Positions 11,001 through 18,923 of a stretch of 64,000 bases of DNA are shown in pieces. A program made the position numbers and the translations under genes. The notes below the pieces were generated by a model that saw only the letters and a list, made by a program, of their open reading frames with translations, was not told where the DNA came from and searched no databases. The DNA comes from Tumebacillus_A lipolyticus. GTDB lineage: Bacteria > Bacillota > Bacilli > Tumebacillales > Tumebacillaceae. Every line of letters starts with the position of its first letter. Position 1 is the first letter of the stretch. The stretch lies in NCBI RefSeq assembly GCF_042682745.1, contig NZ_JBHUIO010000002.1, forward strand, positions 186,001-250,000, given 5' to 3'.

Positions 11001-11583
11001 CCATCCGGCGATCGCCGAAGCGCTCGTCATGCTCCGCGAGGATGAGCTGGGTGACAAGCGACTTGTGGCGTATCTGGTCATATCGGAGGAAAGCGCTGCG
11101 GATGAAATCTCCGAAGAAAGCGTTCGCTCTTTGCTGAAAGAGCGGTTGCCCGACTACATGATGCCGAGCCAGTTCGTCGTGCTCGACGCGTTTCCGCTCT
11201 CGCCAAACGGCAAGGTGGATCGCAAAGCGTTGCCGACGCCAGAGCGAGTGGAAGCTGTGCGAGCCGAGTACACCCCGCCGCGCAATCGGACGGAGGAGCA
11301 GCTCGTCCTCATCTGGCAAGACCTGCTGAGCGCAAGCAAGATCGGCGTGTATGATAGTTTCTTTGCTCTCGGCGGCCATTCGCTGTTGGCGACGAGAATG
11401 CATCATGCGATACAGGAAGAGTTTCACGTCGATCTTCCACTCAAACAGCTGTTTGAAGCGGTGACGATCGCCGAGCTGTCCGCTTTGATTGAACAGATGT
11501 CGACTGAAACTGACGCAGCATCTGACAATGCGGGGATCACCGCGCTCGATCGAAAGTCTCGCAGCAGACGAATGAAGTTGTGA
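5047..11583 (+). CDS. Two-module NRPS, C-A-T-C-A-T; first A domain predicted for beta-alanine
   Basis: The 2178-residue protein has two complete elongation modules. C1 carries HHAVGDG (His181-His182) and C2 carries HHIITDG (His1245-His1246). The carrier serines are Ser1053 and Ser2112, both in GGHSLLAT. Aligning the A domains to the gramicidin S (GrsA) code positions gives G-D-W-V-V-S-L-A-D for A1. That differs at only two positions from the published beta-alanine code V-D-W-V-I-S-L-A-D. A1 also has the NFGDSIWEIW and LYGSTEVAADV sequence style of that clade. A2 reads D-L-F-N-N-A-L-T-Y, a code I recall for small residues (Ala or Gly, as in microcystin synthetase). No epimerase or thioesterase is present. 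The start follows GGAGGTGG, 14 bases after the PKS stop. C1 presumably joins the polyketide acyl chain to beta-alanine. The beta-alanine pathway genes follow in the same operon. Confidence 0.93.
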   Translation: MDNNKTDLMQKRSSLTPAQRELLKRRMAGTTKAPVTAISTIPQRPDGAVPLSFAQQRVWLLDQLEPGTATYNIPYAVAMTGDLRLDVLKRSLQEIIDRHEALRTVFTAVDGEVEQTILPELSIAVPLLDLRHLSAEERTKEVARLTLEEAQRPFDLTLGPLLRAKVHQIGDDAYTLTLVIHHAVGDGWSFGVLIREIAALYESFLHERRSPLPALSVQYADFAHWQRQWMQGDNLQQQLDYWKGRLGSDLTTLQLPTDRPRPAMQTFRGAWYEFWLPKELEQMLEALSASEGATLYMTLLAAFNVLLYRYTMQEDIAVGSPIAGRNKGEIEGLIGFFVNTLVMRTSVEGTMSFREVLSRVKEVAVGAYAHQDLPFEKLVEEVQPERNMSYSPLFQVMFVLQNAPVPELRLPGLLLKAQEIDSGTSKFDLSLYLTQKEAGLHAKFEYNTDLFDLATVERMGQHFHRLLDSMLQDVDRPIAALPMLTEREQSLFAGEWNGSKVELAADQTVHELFSAQAVRTPDRIAVSDRTSSLTYSELEERSNRLARYLQAQGVQPGELIGISMERSPEMIVSLLGILKSGAAYVPVDPGYPEERKAYMLNDSAVNLLLTQSHVLDRLPAHTAQTICLDTAWEQIEAASGEHMQPIRDEQSLMYVLYTSGSTGNPKGVEGTHNATLNRFHWMWSTYPFGEAEVCSQKTSLNFGDSIWEIWGPLLKGVPLVIFDDLTVKDIEQFVSALRAHCVTRIVLVPSLLRAMLDTYEHLQRELPDLSFWVCSGEALTVELTERFHRAMPDALLLNLYGSTEVAADVTYYETSSSLSGLSSIPIGRPIHNAKLYVLDRNLQQVPIGVSGELCAGGAVLANGYYNRPDLTEERFVRNPFDGGRMFKTGDIVRWLPSGDIEYLGRVDNQVKIRGYRIELGEIEAALIAHVQVHSTVVMVREDIPGDKRLVAYAVLQAESEVTAFDLRHYLQAKLPEYMVPASFVMLDALPLTPSGKVNRLALPAPGQADELGEQLYIAPRTETEEKLAEIWQTVLHLERVSAQANFFELGGHSLLATQILSRVRREFEVQLSLKQFFEAPTLEGVAGKIETALADADRQQGQSVVPVPRDGQMRMSSSQERLWFFEQFQPGTPTYNIPEVVRIEGEIDFLALQSALNELIARHENLRTSFLMVDGEPVQKIEPYAPRELPVIDLQDIAADARFARARELATELYKRPFFLDAGAPLSLTVLRLAPDDHILVLIMHHIITDGWSMSRIYQETLALYEMFSQGKDSDLPELQVQYADYAHWQRERLESAEMEEQLAYWREQLRGSLPVLQLPTDRPRPAEQTFRGDALPFVVPKGLSAQLQQLCQQAGVTSYMLLLAAFNTLLSRYSGQEDILLGSPVANRTREEVESLIGFFVNTIVMRTDLSGAPTFAELLARVKRMTLDAYANQDVPFERLVEAVNPERSNSHATLVQGMFALLNTPGSALQVAGLQVRLSNMMLTRLGVDKESIDYDFVVNMVENDNGLRGVFEYNVDLFDKATIERMIGHFLALLQAVVDNPEQKISDLQFLTAAERQHVLTRFHGPALSFPQDVCIHQLFEAQVSKTPDAIAMVAGTKRLTYRELNERANGVACRLQQIGVGVESLVGIYMERSEELVIAMIGVLKAGGAYVPLDPLYPQERVLFTMEDANLTALLTEEHLRSELPEQEARILCLPLAEQQIDNLQSAVEPGHLAYVIYTSGSTGRPKGVAIEHRSATSLIHWAHREYAAEELAGVLFATSICFDLSVFELFATLSAGGTVILAENALHLVQLPAKDEVTLINTVPSAIAELLRIGGIPQSVRTINLAGEALPLHLVQELYELPTVRKVYNLYGPSEDTTYSTYALLERSAITTPSIGRPLPNTQAYLLDANMQPVPIGVPGQLYLAGDGLARGYLNRDELTREKFVPDPFSTDGARMYATGDLARWLPDGSLSYMGRLDQQIKLRGFRIETGEIEENMRRHPAIAEALVMLREDELGDKRLVAYLVISEESAADEISEESVRSLLKERLPDYMMPSQFVVLDAFPLSPNGKVDRKALPTPERVEAVRAEYTPPRNRTEEQLVLIWQDLLSASKIGVYDSFFALGGHSLLATRMHHAIQEEFHVDLPLKQLFEAVTIAELSALIEQMSTETDAASDNAGITALDRKSRSRRMKL

Positions 11584-11618
11584 CAGAACCTAACAGATAT
11601 GAGAGAGGACGATGCTAA

Positions 11619-14600
11619 GTGACAACTCTGGATGCAAACGCGACTCATGAAGAAGAAGTGTATGTGCTCCGGGCATCTTTTGCCCAGCAACGGCTGTGGA
11701 TTCTTGATCAGCTCTCGCCTGGCAATGCCAACTACAACATGCCGAACGCGGTGCGCTTGAGCGGTGCTCTCGATCACAACGTGTTGCTCGGTACGATCAA
11801 CGAAGTGATCGACCGCCACGAGACGCTGCGCACCACCTTTGCCATGCAGGAAGACGGCTTAAAGCAGATGGTGCGCGCGCAGATGGCTGCAGACATCCCG
11901 CTGACCGACTTGCAGCACGTTCCAGAAGGGGAGCGCTTCGACGAAGCGATGAAGTTGGCAAGAGCGGAGTTTGCCAGCCCGTTCGATCTGAGCACAGGGC
12001 CGCTGATCCGCACTCGACTGCTGCGCTTGGCAGAAGATGATCACATGCTGCTGATCACGCTGCATCATATCATCTCCGACGGTTGGTCGATGGGCATCTT
12101 CTTCACCGAGCTGTCGGTGATCTACGAAGCGCTTTCCAAAGGCAATCCATCTCCGCTCCCCGAGCTTTCGATCCAGTATGCCGATTTTGCCGAATGGCAG
12201 CATGACTATCTGAGCGGCCCGGTGCTGGAGGAGCAGTTGAACTATTGGAAGAACGCGCTCAGCGGGTCGATCCCGATCTTGCAATTGCCGACCGACAAGC
12301 CGCGACCGACTGTGCAAAGCTACCGCGGCAAAGGGTACCACAGATTCCTCTCGTTGCCGCTGGTGCAAAAATTGCAGGCGTTCAATCAGCAGGAGCGCGC
12401 GACGATGTTTATGACGATGCTCGCCGCCTATCAGGTATTGCTCGCCCGCTGGAGCGGACAGGAAGACATCTGGGTCGGCACTCCGATCGCCGGACGAAAT
12501 GTAAAAGGGATTGAGAAGCTGATCGGCTTTTTTGTCAACACGATGGTCATGCGCTCCGATCTCTCAGGCAATCCGACGTTCCGCGAGCTGTTGCGCACCG
12601 TGCAGAAAAACTCGCTCGACGCGTTTTCCCATCAGGACCTTCCGTTCGAAAAGTTGGTCGAAGAGCTGCAGCCGGAGCGCAACCGCAGCCATTCGCCCCT
12701 GTTCCAAGTGATGTTCGCCATGCAAAACACACCGCGTGAAGCGGTCCATCTGAAAGAGTTGACGTTGGCTGCGGTCAGCATTGAGAGCGGCAATTCCAAA
12801 TTTGATATTTCGCTCAACTGCTCGGAAAAACCGCAAGGGCTGCTCTGCGCGTTCGAATATTGCATCGACCTGTTCGAAGAGAGCACGATCGCCCGCATGG
12901 CCGAACAGTTTGAAAATCTGGTCACCAACATCATGGACAATCCGGATCTCCCCATCTTTTCGTACCCGATGCTGACGAATGCCGAACAGAAGCTGTTCTC
13001 CGAATGGAATGGCGAACTGTCGCCGGCGCCGAGCGAGTGCATGCACCACCTCTTTGAAGAGCAGGTCGCGCGCACGCCCGATCTGCCAGCGATCGAGTAT
13101 GGGGGCGAGACGCTCAGCTATCAGGAGCTGAACGCTCGTGCCAACCGTCTGGCGCGCCATCTGCAAACGCTCGGCGTAGGGCCTGAGACGCTCGTCACGC
13201 TGTGCGTCGAACGCTCGCTCGATCTGGTGGTCGCCCAGCTGGGAATTTTGAAAGCGGGCGGCGCGTATGTGCCGATCGACCCGACCAACCCGCCGGAGCG
13301 CACCTCGTTCATTCTTGCAGACACGAATGCGCAAGTGATGGTCACGCAGTCGCATCTGGCAAAAGATCTGCCCGCTCATCAGGCGGTCACCGTCTGCCTT
13401 GACCAAGCGGGAGAGGAACTGTCCGCCTATGCAACAGAGAATCTGGTCAGCGAAGTGTCGCCGGAGCATCTCGCCTACCTGATCTACACGTCCGGATCGA
13501 CGGGGACACCGAAAGCGGTGGCGGTCGAGCATCGCAACGTCATCTCCACCTTGCAGGCGACGCAAGAAAAGTACAGCTTTGCCGAGACAGATGTGATGAT
13601 GTGGGCTGCCTCTGTCGCGTTCGACATCTCGCTCTTCGAGCTGTTCAGCCTCTTGCTGCGCGGTGGACGGGTGATCGTGATGACAAAAGACCAGATCTTA
13701 GATCTGGAGAGCTTGATCGCCGAGCTGAGCCGCGTGACTGCCGTCCACTGCGTGCCAAGCTTGATGCGCCGCATCGCAGACGAGGCGCAGTCGGCCAAAG
13801 CGAACGGGGCGAGCTTCGACAACATCCGCCTGCTGTTCAGCGGTGGTGATGCGGTGCCGGGGCAGTTGCTGCAAGATCTGAACCGCACCTTCCCGAGCGC
13901 CGATGTGCACGTGCTGTACGGTCCGACCGAAGCGTCGATCGTCGCGACAACGCATTATGCGGTCCCTGGGGCGGAGGGCGATAAAAATTGGATCGGCAAG
14001 CGTTTCTCCAACGCTCAGCTCTACGTGTGCGACCGCTTCGGTCAGCAGGTTGCACTCGGGGTGCCAGGCGAACTGCACATTGGTGGACATGGGGTGGCGC
14101 GCGGCTATTTCGGGCGTGAGGAGCTGACAGCAGAAAAGTTTGTCACCGTGGGGAACCAACGGCGCTACAAGACTGGCGACCTGGTTCGCTTCCAGCCGGA
14201 CGGTACGCTCGAATTTTTGGGGCGGATCGATGGGCAGGTGAAGATTCGCGGTTTCCGCATCGAGCTTGGCGAGATCGAAGCTTCGATGCTTCAGCAGGCG
14301 GGAGTGAAAGATGCGGTCGTCACCACCTTTGAACACCAAGGGGAGAAAAACCTCGCCGCCTATGTCGTCTGGGAGCCGGAAGTGGCAGCAGACTCGGCAG
14401 TCGCCGCTCTGCGCGATGCGCTGAAGCAAAAGTTGCCCGAATACATGATCCCAGCCGCCTTTATCACACTGCCGGCGCTGCCGCTCAATCAAAACGGCAA
14501 GGTGGATCGCAAAGCGCTGCAGGCGCCAGATATTCTCCTGGCGGCGGGCAAGCGAGCATATGTCGCACCGCGCACTCCGCTGGAGGAGCAGGTGGCCAAC

Positions 14601-14861
14601 ATTTTTGCTGAGCTGCTCGGAATCGAGAAGGTCGGCGCAGAGGACAACTTCTTTGAACTCGGCGGTCATTCCCTGTTGGCGACGATGGCAGTCTCGCGCA
14701 TCAAAGAGAGCTTCCAAGTCGACTTCGGCCTAGCCGACCTGTTCGAAGCGGCGACCGTCGAAGGGATCGCAGCCAAGATCGAATCGAAGCAAGGCAGTTC
14801 GACGCAAGGGGAGATGGTGATCAAACGCGTCGACCGCAGGCAATTAAAGGGAGGCAAATAA
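11619..14861 (+). CDS. One-module NRPS, C-A-T, GTG start, no thioesterase
   Basis: This 1080-residue single elongation module has C with HHIISDG (His149-His150), an A domain, and a T domain with Ser1018 in GGHSLLAT. The A-domain code reads D-I-F-H-F-G-L-I-V. It resembles the hydroxyphenylglycine code D-I-F-H-L-G-L-L-C, but not closely enough for a firm call. Module 5 of the giant NRPS at 36182-58546 has almost the same code. The protein ends about 35 residues after the T domain in a basic tail (KRVDRRQLKGGK) that may be a docking segment. There is no thioesterase or reductase, so the chain is released by a trans-acting enzyme or passed to a protein outside the window. The start is GTG at 11619 preceded by GAGAGAGG; no nearer in-frame ATG lies before the C domain. 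Confidence 0.92.
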   Translation: MTTLDANATHEEEVYVLRASFAQQRLWILDQLSPGNANYNMPNAVRLSGALDHNVLLGTINEVIDRHETLRTTFAMQEDGLKQMVRAQMAADIPLTDLQHVPEGERFDEAMKLARAEFASPFDLSTGPLIRTRLLRLAEDDHMLLITLHHIISDGWSMGIFFTELSVIYEALSKGNPSPLPELSIQYADFAEWQHDYLSGPVLEEQLNYWKNALSGSIPILQLPTDKPRPTVQSYRGKGYHRFLSLPLVQKLQAFNQQERATMFMTMLAAYQVLLARWSGQEDIWVGTPIAGRNVKGIEKLIGFFVNTMVMRSDLSGNPTFRELLRTVQKNSLDAFSHQDLPFEKLVEELQPERNRSHSPLFQVMFAMQNTPREAVHLKELTLAAVSIESGNSKFDISLNCSEKPQGLLCAFEYCIDLFEESTIARMAEQFENLVTNIMDNPDLPIFSYPMLTNAEQKLFSEWNGELSPAPSECMHHLFEEQVARTPDLPAIEYGGETLSYQELNARANRLARHLQTLGVGPETLVTLCVERSLDLVVAQLGILKAGGAYVPIDPTNPPERTSFILADTNAQVMVTQSHLAKDLPAHQAVTVCLDQAGEELSAYATENLVSEVSPEHLAYLIYTSGSTGTPKAVAVEHRNVISTLQATQEKYSFAETDVMMWAASVAFDISLFELFSLLLRGGRVIVMTKDQILDLESLIAELSRVTAVHCVPSLMRRIADEAQSAKANGASFDNIRLLFSGGDAVPGQLLQDLNRTFPSADVHVLYGPTEASIVATTHYAVPGAEGDKNWIGKRFSNAQLYVCDRFGQQVALGVPGELHIGGHGVARGYFGREELTAEKFVTVGNQRRYKTGDLVRFQPDGTLEFLGRIDGQVKIRGFRIELGEIEASMLQQAGVKDAVVTTFEHQGEKNLAAYVVWEPEVAADSAVAALRDALKQKLPEYMIPAAFITLPALPLNQNGKVDRKALQAPDILLAAGKRAYVAPRTPLEEQVANIFAELLGIEKVGAEDNFFELGGHSLLATMAVSRIKESFQVDFGLADLFEAATVEGIAAKIESKQGSSTQGEMVIKRVDRRQLKGGK

Positions 14862-14873
14862 GGGAGGGAAAGA

Positions 14874-16235
14874 ATGAAACAGTCTGTGACGTCCGTTCAT
14901 GTCAATTTTTATGAGGTCATGCCGCCGCTTCGTCCAAAAGAGGTGCAGGACGAAGCGAACCGTTGTTTATATTGTTATGACGCGCCTTGCATCAAGGCCT
15001 GTCCGACCGGAATCGATATCCCTTCTTTCATCAAAAAGATCACGACGGGCAACCTGCTCGGCTCGGCGCGGACGATCATGGAGGCGAACCCTGTTGGCGC
15101 CTCCTGCGCGCGAGTGTGTCCCACCTCTGAGCTTTGCGAGGGAGCTTGCGTGCTAAACAGCGAGTCTGATCGCGCGATTCAGATCGGGCTGTTGCAACGC
15201 CATGTCACAGATTGGGCGATCGAAGCGAAGCGCCCCCTGTTTCAGGCGGGGGAGAAGAACGGTCAGAAGGTCGCGATCGTGGGCGCAGGCCCCGCCGGCC
15301 TGTCTGCTGCGCGCGAGCTTGCTCGCTCCGGCTTTGAAGTGACTGTGCTCGAAGCGAAAGAGCGAGCGGGTGGGCTGAACACGTATGGAATCGTCTCTTT
15401 CCGTCTGCCGCAGGAGATTCCGCAGTGGGAGGTCGAGCAGGTGGAAGCGCTCGGCGTCCACTTCCGCTACGGTGTTCGAGTGGGCGTTGACATGCAGGCG
15501 GACGAGCTACTGGCAGTATACGATGCGGTCCTGCTCGCCCCGGGCATGGGGGAAGTGCCGAAGCTGAACATCGAAGGCGAAGAGCTGCCGGGCGTGCTCG
15601 ATGCGATCGCCTTCGTCGAGGATACGAAGACCAAGCCGCTCACCGATGAGATGATCGGCAAAAAGGTGGTCGTCATCGGCGCTGGCAACACGGCGATCGA
15701 TGCGGCGACCTGCTCGAAACGGCTTGGCGCAGAAGTTGTTCAGATCTACTACCGGCGAACGGAGCGCGAGATGACCGCCTACGAGTTTGAGTATGAGTTT
15801 GCCAAGCAGGACGGTGTCGAATTCCGTTGGCTGACCGCGCCGACTCGCATCCTCAGTGTCGACAACAGGGTGACCGGGGTGGAGATGATCGCGATGGAGC
15901 TGGGCGAGCCGGACGAAAAGGGAAGGCGTCGACCACTGCCGATCGCAGGCAGCGAAGTTGTCATCGAGGCAGATTATGTCATCAAGGCGATCGGTCAAAC
16001 GCGATTGCTCCCCTTGATCGAATCGTTCGGGCTGGAGCACCAGAACGGAGTGCCGACGCTTGCTCCGGCGACGTTCGCCACCTCTCGTGAGCGCGTCTAT
16101 GCGGCGGGGGACTTCATCTTTGGAGGAGAGGGCGGAACTGACGCGATGGTCGTCTCGGCCGCCCAGCAAGGCAAATTGGCAGCTCGTGCGATGTGCGAAG
16201 CGCTCGTACAAGCATCGCCGATGTCCGTAAAATAG
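14874..16235 (+). CDS. preT: NAD-dependent dihydropyrimidine dehydrogenase, flavoprotein subunit PreT
   Basis: The 453-residue protein belongs to the glutamate synthase small-subunit/PreT family. The N-terminal iron-sulfur region has cysteines at CLYCYDAPCIKACP and a second group in CARVCPTSELCEGAC. It is followed by an FAD-binding GAGPAGLSAARE (about residue 138) and an NAD(P)-binding GAGNTAIDAA (about residue 272). With PreA it should reduce uracil or thymine to the 5,6-dihydro form, passing electrons from NAD(P)H. It starts 12 bases after the upstream NRPS stop with AGGGAGG at 14861-14867, so it is cotranscribed with the assembly line. The product is cytoplasmic. Alone it could be mistaken for a GltD-like oxidoreductase; the adjacent preA and hydantoinase genes decide the call. 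Confidence 0.9.
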   Translation: MKQSVTSVHVNFYEVMPPLRPKEVQDEANRCLYCYDAPCIKACPTGIDIPSFIKKITTGNLLGSARTIMEANPVGASCARVCPTSELCEGACVLNSESDRAIQIGLLQRHVTDWAIEAKRPLFQAGEKNGQKVAIVGAGPAGLSAARELARSGFEVTVLEAKERAGGLNTYGIVSFRLPQEIPQWEVEQVEALGVHFRYGVRVGVDMQADELLAVYDAVLLAPGMGEVPKLNIEGEELPGVLDAIAFVEDTKTKPLTDEMIGKKVVVIGAGNTAIDAATCSKRLGAEVVQIYYRRTEREMTAYEFEYEFAKQDGVEFRWLTAPTRILSVDNRVTGVEMIAMELGEPDEKGRRRPLPIAGSEVVIEADYVIKAIGQTRLLPLIESFGLEHQNGVPTLAPATFATSRERVYAAGDFIFGGEGGTDAMVVSAAQQGKLAARAMCEALVQASPMSVK

Positions 16236-16246
16236 GAGGCGCGAAC

Positions 16247-17497
16247 ATGGCAGATCTACGAATTGAACTGGCGGGAATCAAGTCGCCCAACCCGTTCTGG
16301 CTGGCCTCTGCGCCGCCGACCAACACCGGCTATCAAGTCCTGCGCGCGTTTGAGGCGGGCTGGGGCGGGGCGGTCTGGAAGACGCTCGGCGATCCGATCG
16401 TCAACGTCTCCTCCCGCTTCGGCGGCTATCGGGTTGGCAACCAGCGCCTGATGGGGCTGAACAACATCGAGCTGATCACCGACCGGTCGCTTGAGATCAA
16501 CTTAAAAGAGATGGCCGAAGTGAAGAAAAAGTTTCCCGATCGCGCGCTGGTCGCCTCGCTGATGGTCGATCCTGTCCGCGAAGTGTGGCATGAGATCGTC
16601 AAGCAGGTGGAGGCGGTCGGCGTCGACGGTCTGGAGATCAACTTCGGCTGTCCGCACGGAATGGCGGAGCGCGGCATGGGGGCGGCTGTCGGTCAGCATC
16701 CTGAGCTGGTCAGACAGCAGACGGAGTGGATCAAAGAGGTTGCGACCACTCCGGTCATCGTCAAGCTGACGCCGAACATCACCGACATTCGCTACACGGC
16801 CCGGGCTGCTCGCGAGGGCGGTGCGGACGCGATCTCGATGATCAACACGATCAACTCGCTGATCGGCGTGGACATCGACACGTGGCTGCCGACGCCGCAT
16901 GTCGATGGAAAGGCCGCGCATGGCGGTTACTGCGGTCCTGCGGTCAAGCCGATCGCCTTGCACATGGTCGCCGAATGTGCGCACGATCGGTCGATCGGCC
17001 TGCCGATCTCCGGGATCGGCGGCATCGCCACTTGGCAAGACGCGGTCGAATACATGCTGCTGGGGGCCACCGGCGTTCAAGTCTGTACGGCGGTCATGCA
17101 CCACGGCTTCCGCATCGTCGAGGACATGATCGACGGATTGAACCTGTACTTGGATGAGCGGGGAATCCAGTCGGTCGGCGAGCTCGTCGGGCGCTCGGTG
17201 CACACCCTGAGCGACTGGGGTTCGCTCAACCTGAACTACAAAGTGGCAGCAAGGATCGACACGGAGACGTGCATCAACTGCAACAAATGCTACATCTCCT
17301 GCGAGGACGCCTCCCATCAGTGCATCGACCGCGTGGTGGATGCTTCCGGGAAGCAGATCTTGCAGGTGCGCGAAGACGATTGTGTCGGCTGCAATCTCTG
17401 CTCGCTCGTCTGCCCGGTCGATGGCGCGATCGAGATGATCGAAGTGAGCGCAGGCAAGCCGCACATGACGTGGGGCGACTTGCAGGCGCAGCGATAA
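16247..17497 (+). CDS. preA: NAD-dependent dihydropyrimidine dehydrogenase, catalytic subunit PreA
   Basis: The 416-residue protein is an FMN-binding TIM barrel of the dihydroorotate/dihydropyrimidine dehydrogenase family with a C-terminal two-cluster ferredoxin domain. Visible signatures are SAPPTNTGYQVLRAFEAGWG near the N terminus and NFGCPHGMAERGMGAA, which resembles the substrate-loop region of the eukaryotic enzyme. Two 4Fe-4S motifs lie in the last 60 residues (CINCNKCYISC and CVGCNLCSLVCP). It reduces uracil or thymine using electrons from PreT. I chose ATG 16247 because AGGAGG (16234-16239) lies seven bases upstream. A longer frame from 16193 would overlap preT by 43 bases with no ribosome binding site. 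This is the first committed step towards beta-alanine. Confidence 0.92.
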   Translation: MADLRIELAGIKSPNPFWLASAPPTNTGYQVLRAFEAGWGGAVWKTLGDPIVNVSSRFGGYRVGNQRLMGLNNIELITDRSLEINLKEMAEVKKKFPDRALVASLMVDPVREVWHEIVKQVEAVGVDGLEINFGCPHGMAERGMGAAVGQHPELVRQQTEWIKEVATTPVIVKLTPNITDIRYTARAAREGGADAISMINTINSLIGVDIDTWLPTPHVDGKAAHGGYCGPAVKPIALHMVAECAHDRSIGLPISGIGGIATWQDAVEYMLLGATGVQVCTAVMHHGFRIVEDMIDGLNLYLDERGIQSVGELVGRSVHTLSDWGSLNLNYKVAARIDTETCINCNKCYISCEDASHQCIDRVVDASGKQILQVREDDCVGCNLCSLVCPVDGAIEMIEVSAGKPHMTWGDLQAQR

Positions 17498-17522
17498 ACG
17501 AGAAGGAGAGGGGAAGCGAATC

Positions 17523-18908
17523 ATGAAGAAGCTGATTCAAGGTGGCACTGTGGTCACCGCTGCTGACACGTATCAGGCGGATGTGCTGATCGACGGGGAG
17601 CGAGTGGTCGCCATCGGGAACGATCTGGACATCGCCGGAGCTGAAGTGATCGATGCGTCAGGCTGCTACCTGTTTCCAGGCGGCATCGACCCGCACACGC
17701 ATCTGGACATGCCGTTTGGCGGCACGGTGACTGCTGACGATTTTGAGACGGGGACGCGAGCTGCCGCATTTGGCGGTACGACGACGGTCATCGACTTCTG
17801 TCTGACCGGAAAAGGGCAGAGCTTGCGCGAAGCGATTGAGCATTGGCACGGCAAAGCGGAGGGCAAGGCGGTGATCGACTACGGGTTTCACCTGATGATC
17901 GCCGAAGCGAACGACAGCGTGCTTCAGCAGTTGCAGCATGTTGTGGAAGAGGAAGGCATCACGTCCTTAAAGGTGTTCATGGCGTACAAGAATGTGTTCC
18001 AAGCGGATGATGAGACGCTGTTTAAAACCCTGATTCGCGCCAAAGAGCTGGGCGCACTCGTCCAAGTGCACGCCGAGAATGGCGATGTGATCGACTACCT
18101 GATCAAAGAGGCGCTGGAATTGGGGAATACAGACCCGATCTATCATGCGCACACCCGTCCGCCGGTCGCAGAGGGCGAGGCGACCGGAAGGGCGATCGCC
18201 TTGACCGCTTTGGCCGACTCGCAACTGTATGTCGTTCACGTCTCCTGCGAGGAGGCGGTCAAGCGCATCGCCGAAGCTCGCGAGCGCGGCCTGAACGTCT
18301 ACGGGGAGACCTGCCCGCAATATTTGACGCTCGACATCTCCTACCTGGAAAAGCCTGATTTTGAAGGCGCTAAATACGTCTGGTCGCCACCGCTTCGTGA
18401 GAAGTGGAACCAAGAGGTGTTGTGGAGCGCGCTGAAGAACGGGATATTGCAGACGGTCGGCTCCGACCAATGCTCCTTTAACTTCGACGGGCAAAAAGAT
18501 CTTGGCAAGGGAGATTTCACCAAGATTCCAAACGGAGGCCCGCTGATCGAAGATCGCTTTGGCATCCTGTATTCGGAAGGAGCGCACAAAGGGCGCATCT
18601 CGTTAAATCAATTTGTGGACATCACCTCGACCAAGTCGGCCAAGCTGTTTGGCATGTTCCCGAAAAAAGGAACGATCGCCGTCGGGTCGGACGCAGACAT
18701 CGTCATCTTTGATCCGCAGGTGACCCGCACGATTTCCGCACAGACGCACCATATGAACGTCGATTACAACCCGTTTGAAGGCATGGAAGTGAACGGGGAG
18801 GTCGTCTCGGTGCTCTCGCGCGGCAACTTTGTCATCCGCGATCGGAACTATGTCGGTGCAGCGGGGAGCGGACGCTTTATCCGCCGCAGTAAATTTCAAC
18901 GTCCTTAG
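17523..18908 (+). CDS. hydA: Dihydropyrimidinase (D-hydantoinase family)
   Basis: The 461-residue protein is of normal length for cyclic amidohydrolases of the dihydropyrimidinase type. It has the metal-binding GGIDPHTHLDMPFGG near residue 55 and the carbamylated-lysine region SLKVFMAYKN near residue 150. Later metal-ligand regions are VQVHAENGDV and YVVHVSCEEA, and VGSDQCSFN sits near residue 315. The enzyme hydrolyses dihydrouracil to N-carbamoyl-beta-alanine in the cytoplasm. Its start follows AAGGAGAGGGG and it begins 25 bases after preA. Family members also act on hydantoins; the preceding dehydrogenase and following ureidopropionase make dihydrouracil the likely substrate. Confidence 0.92.
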   Translation: MKKLIQGGTVVTAADTYQADVLIDGERVVAIGNDLDIAGAEVIDASGCYLFPGGIDPHTHLDMPFGGTVTADDFETGTRAAAFGGTTTVIDFCLTGKGQSLREAIEHWHGKAEGKAVIDYGFHLMIAEANDSVLQQLQHVVEEEGITSLKVFMAYKNVFQADDETLFKTLIRAKELGALVQVHAENGDVIDYLIKEALELGNTDPIYHAHTRPPVAEGEATGRAIALTALADSQLYVVHVSCEEAVKRIAEARERGLNVYGETCPQYLTLDISYLEKPDFEGAKYVWSPPLREKWNQEVLWSALKNGILQTVGSDQCSFNFDGQKDLGKGDFTKIPNGGPLIEDRFGILYSEGAHKGRISLNQFVDITSTKSAKLFGMFPKKGTIAVGSDADIVIFDPQVTRTISAQTHHMNVDYNPFEGMEVNGEVVSVLSRGNFVIRDRNYVGAAGSGRFIRRSKFQRP

Positions 18909-18923
18909 GAGGTTTCAGGGAGC

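Noticed and set aside
16193..16246. Earlier ATG for preA at 16193
   Set aside because: It would overlap preT by 43 bases without a ribosome binding site; ATG 16247 has AGGAGG at good spacing and matches the family's start.
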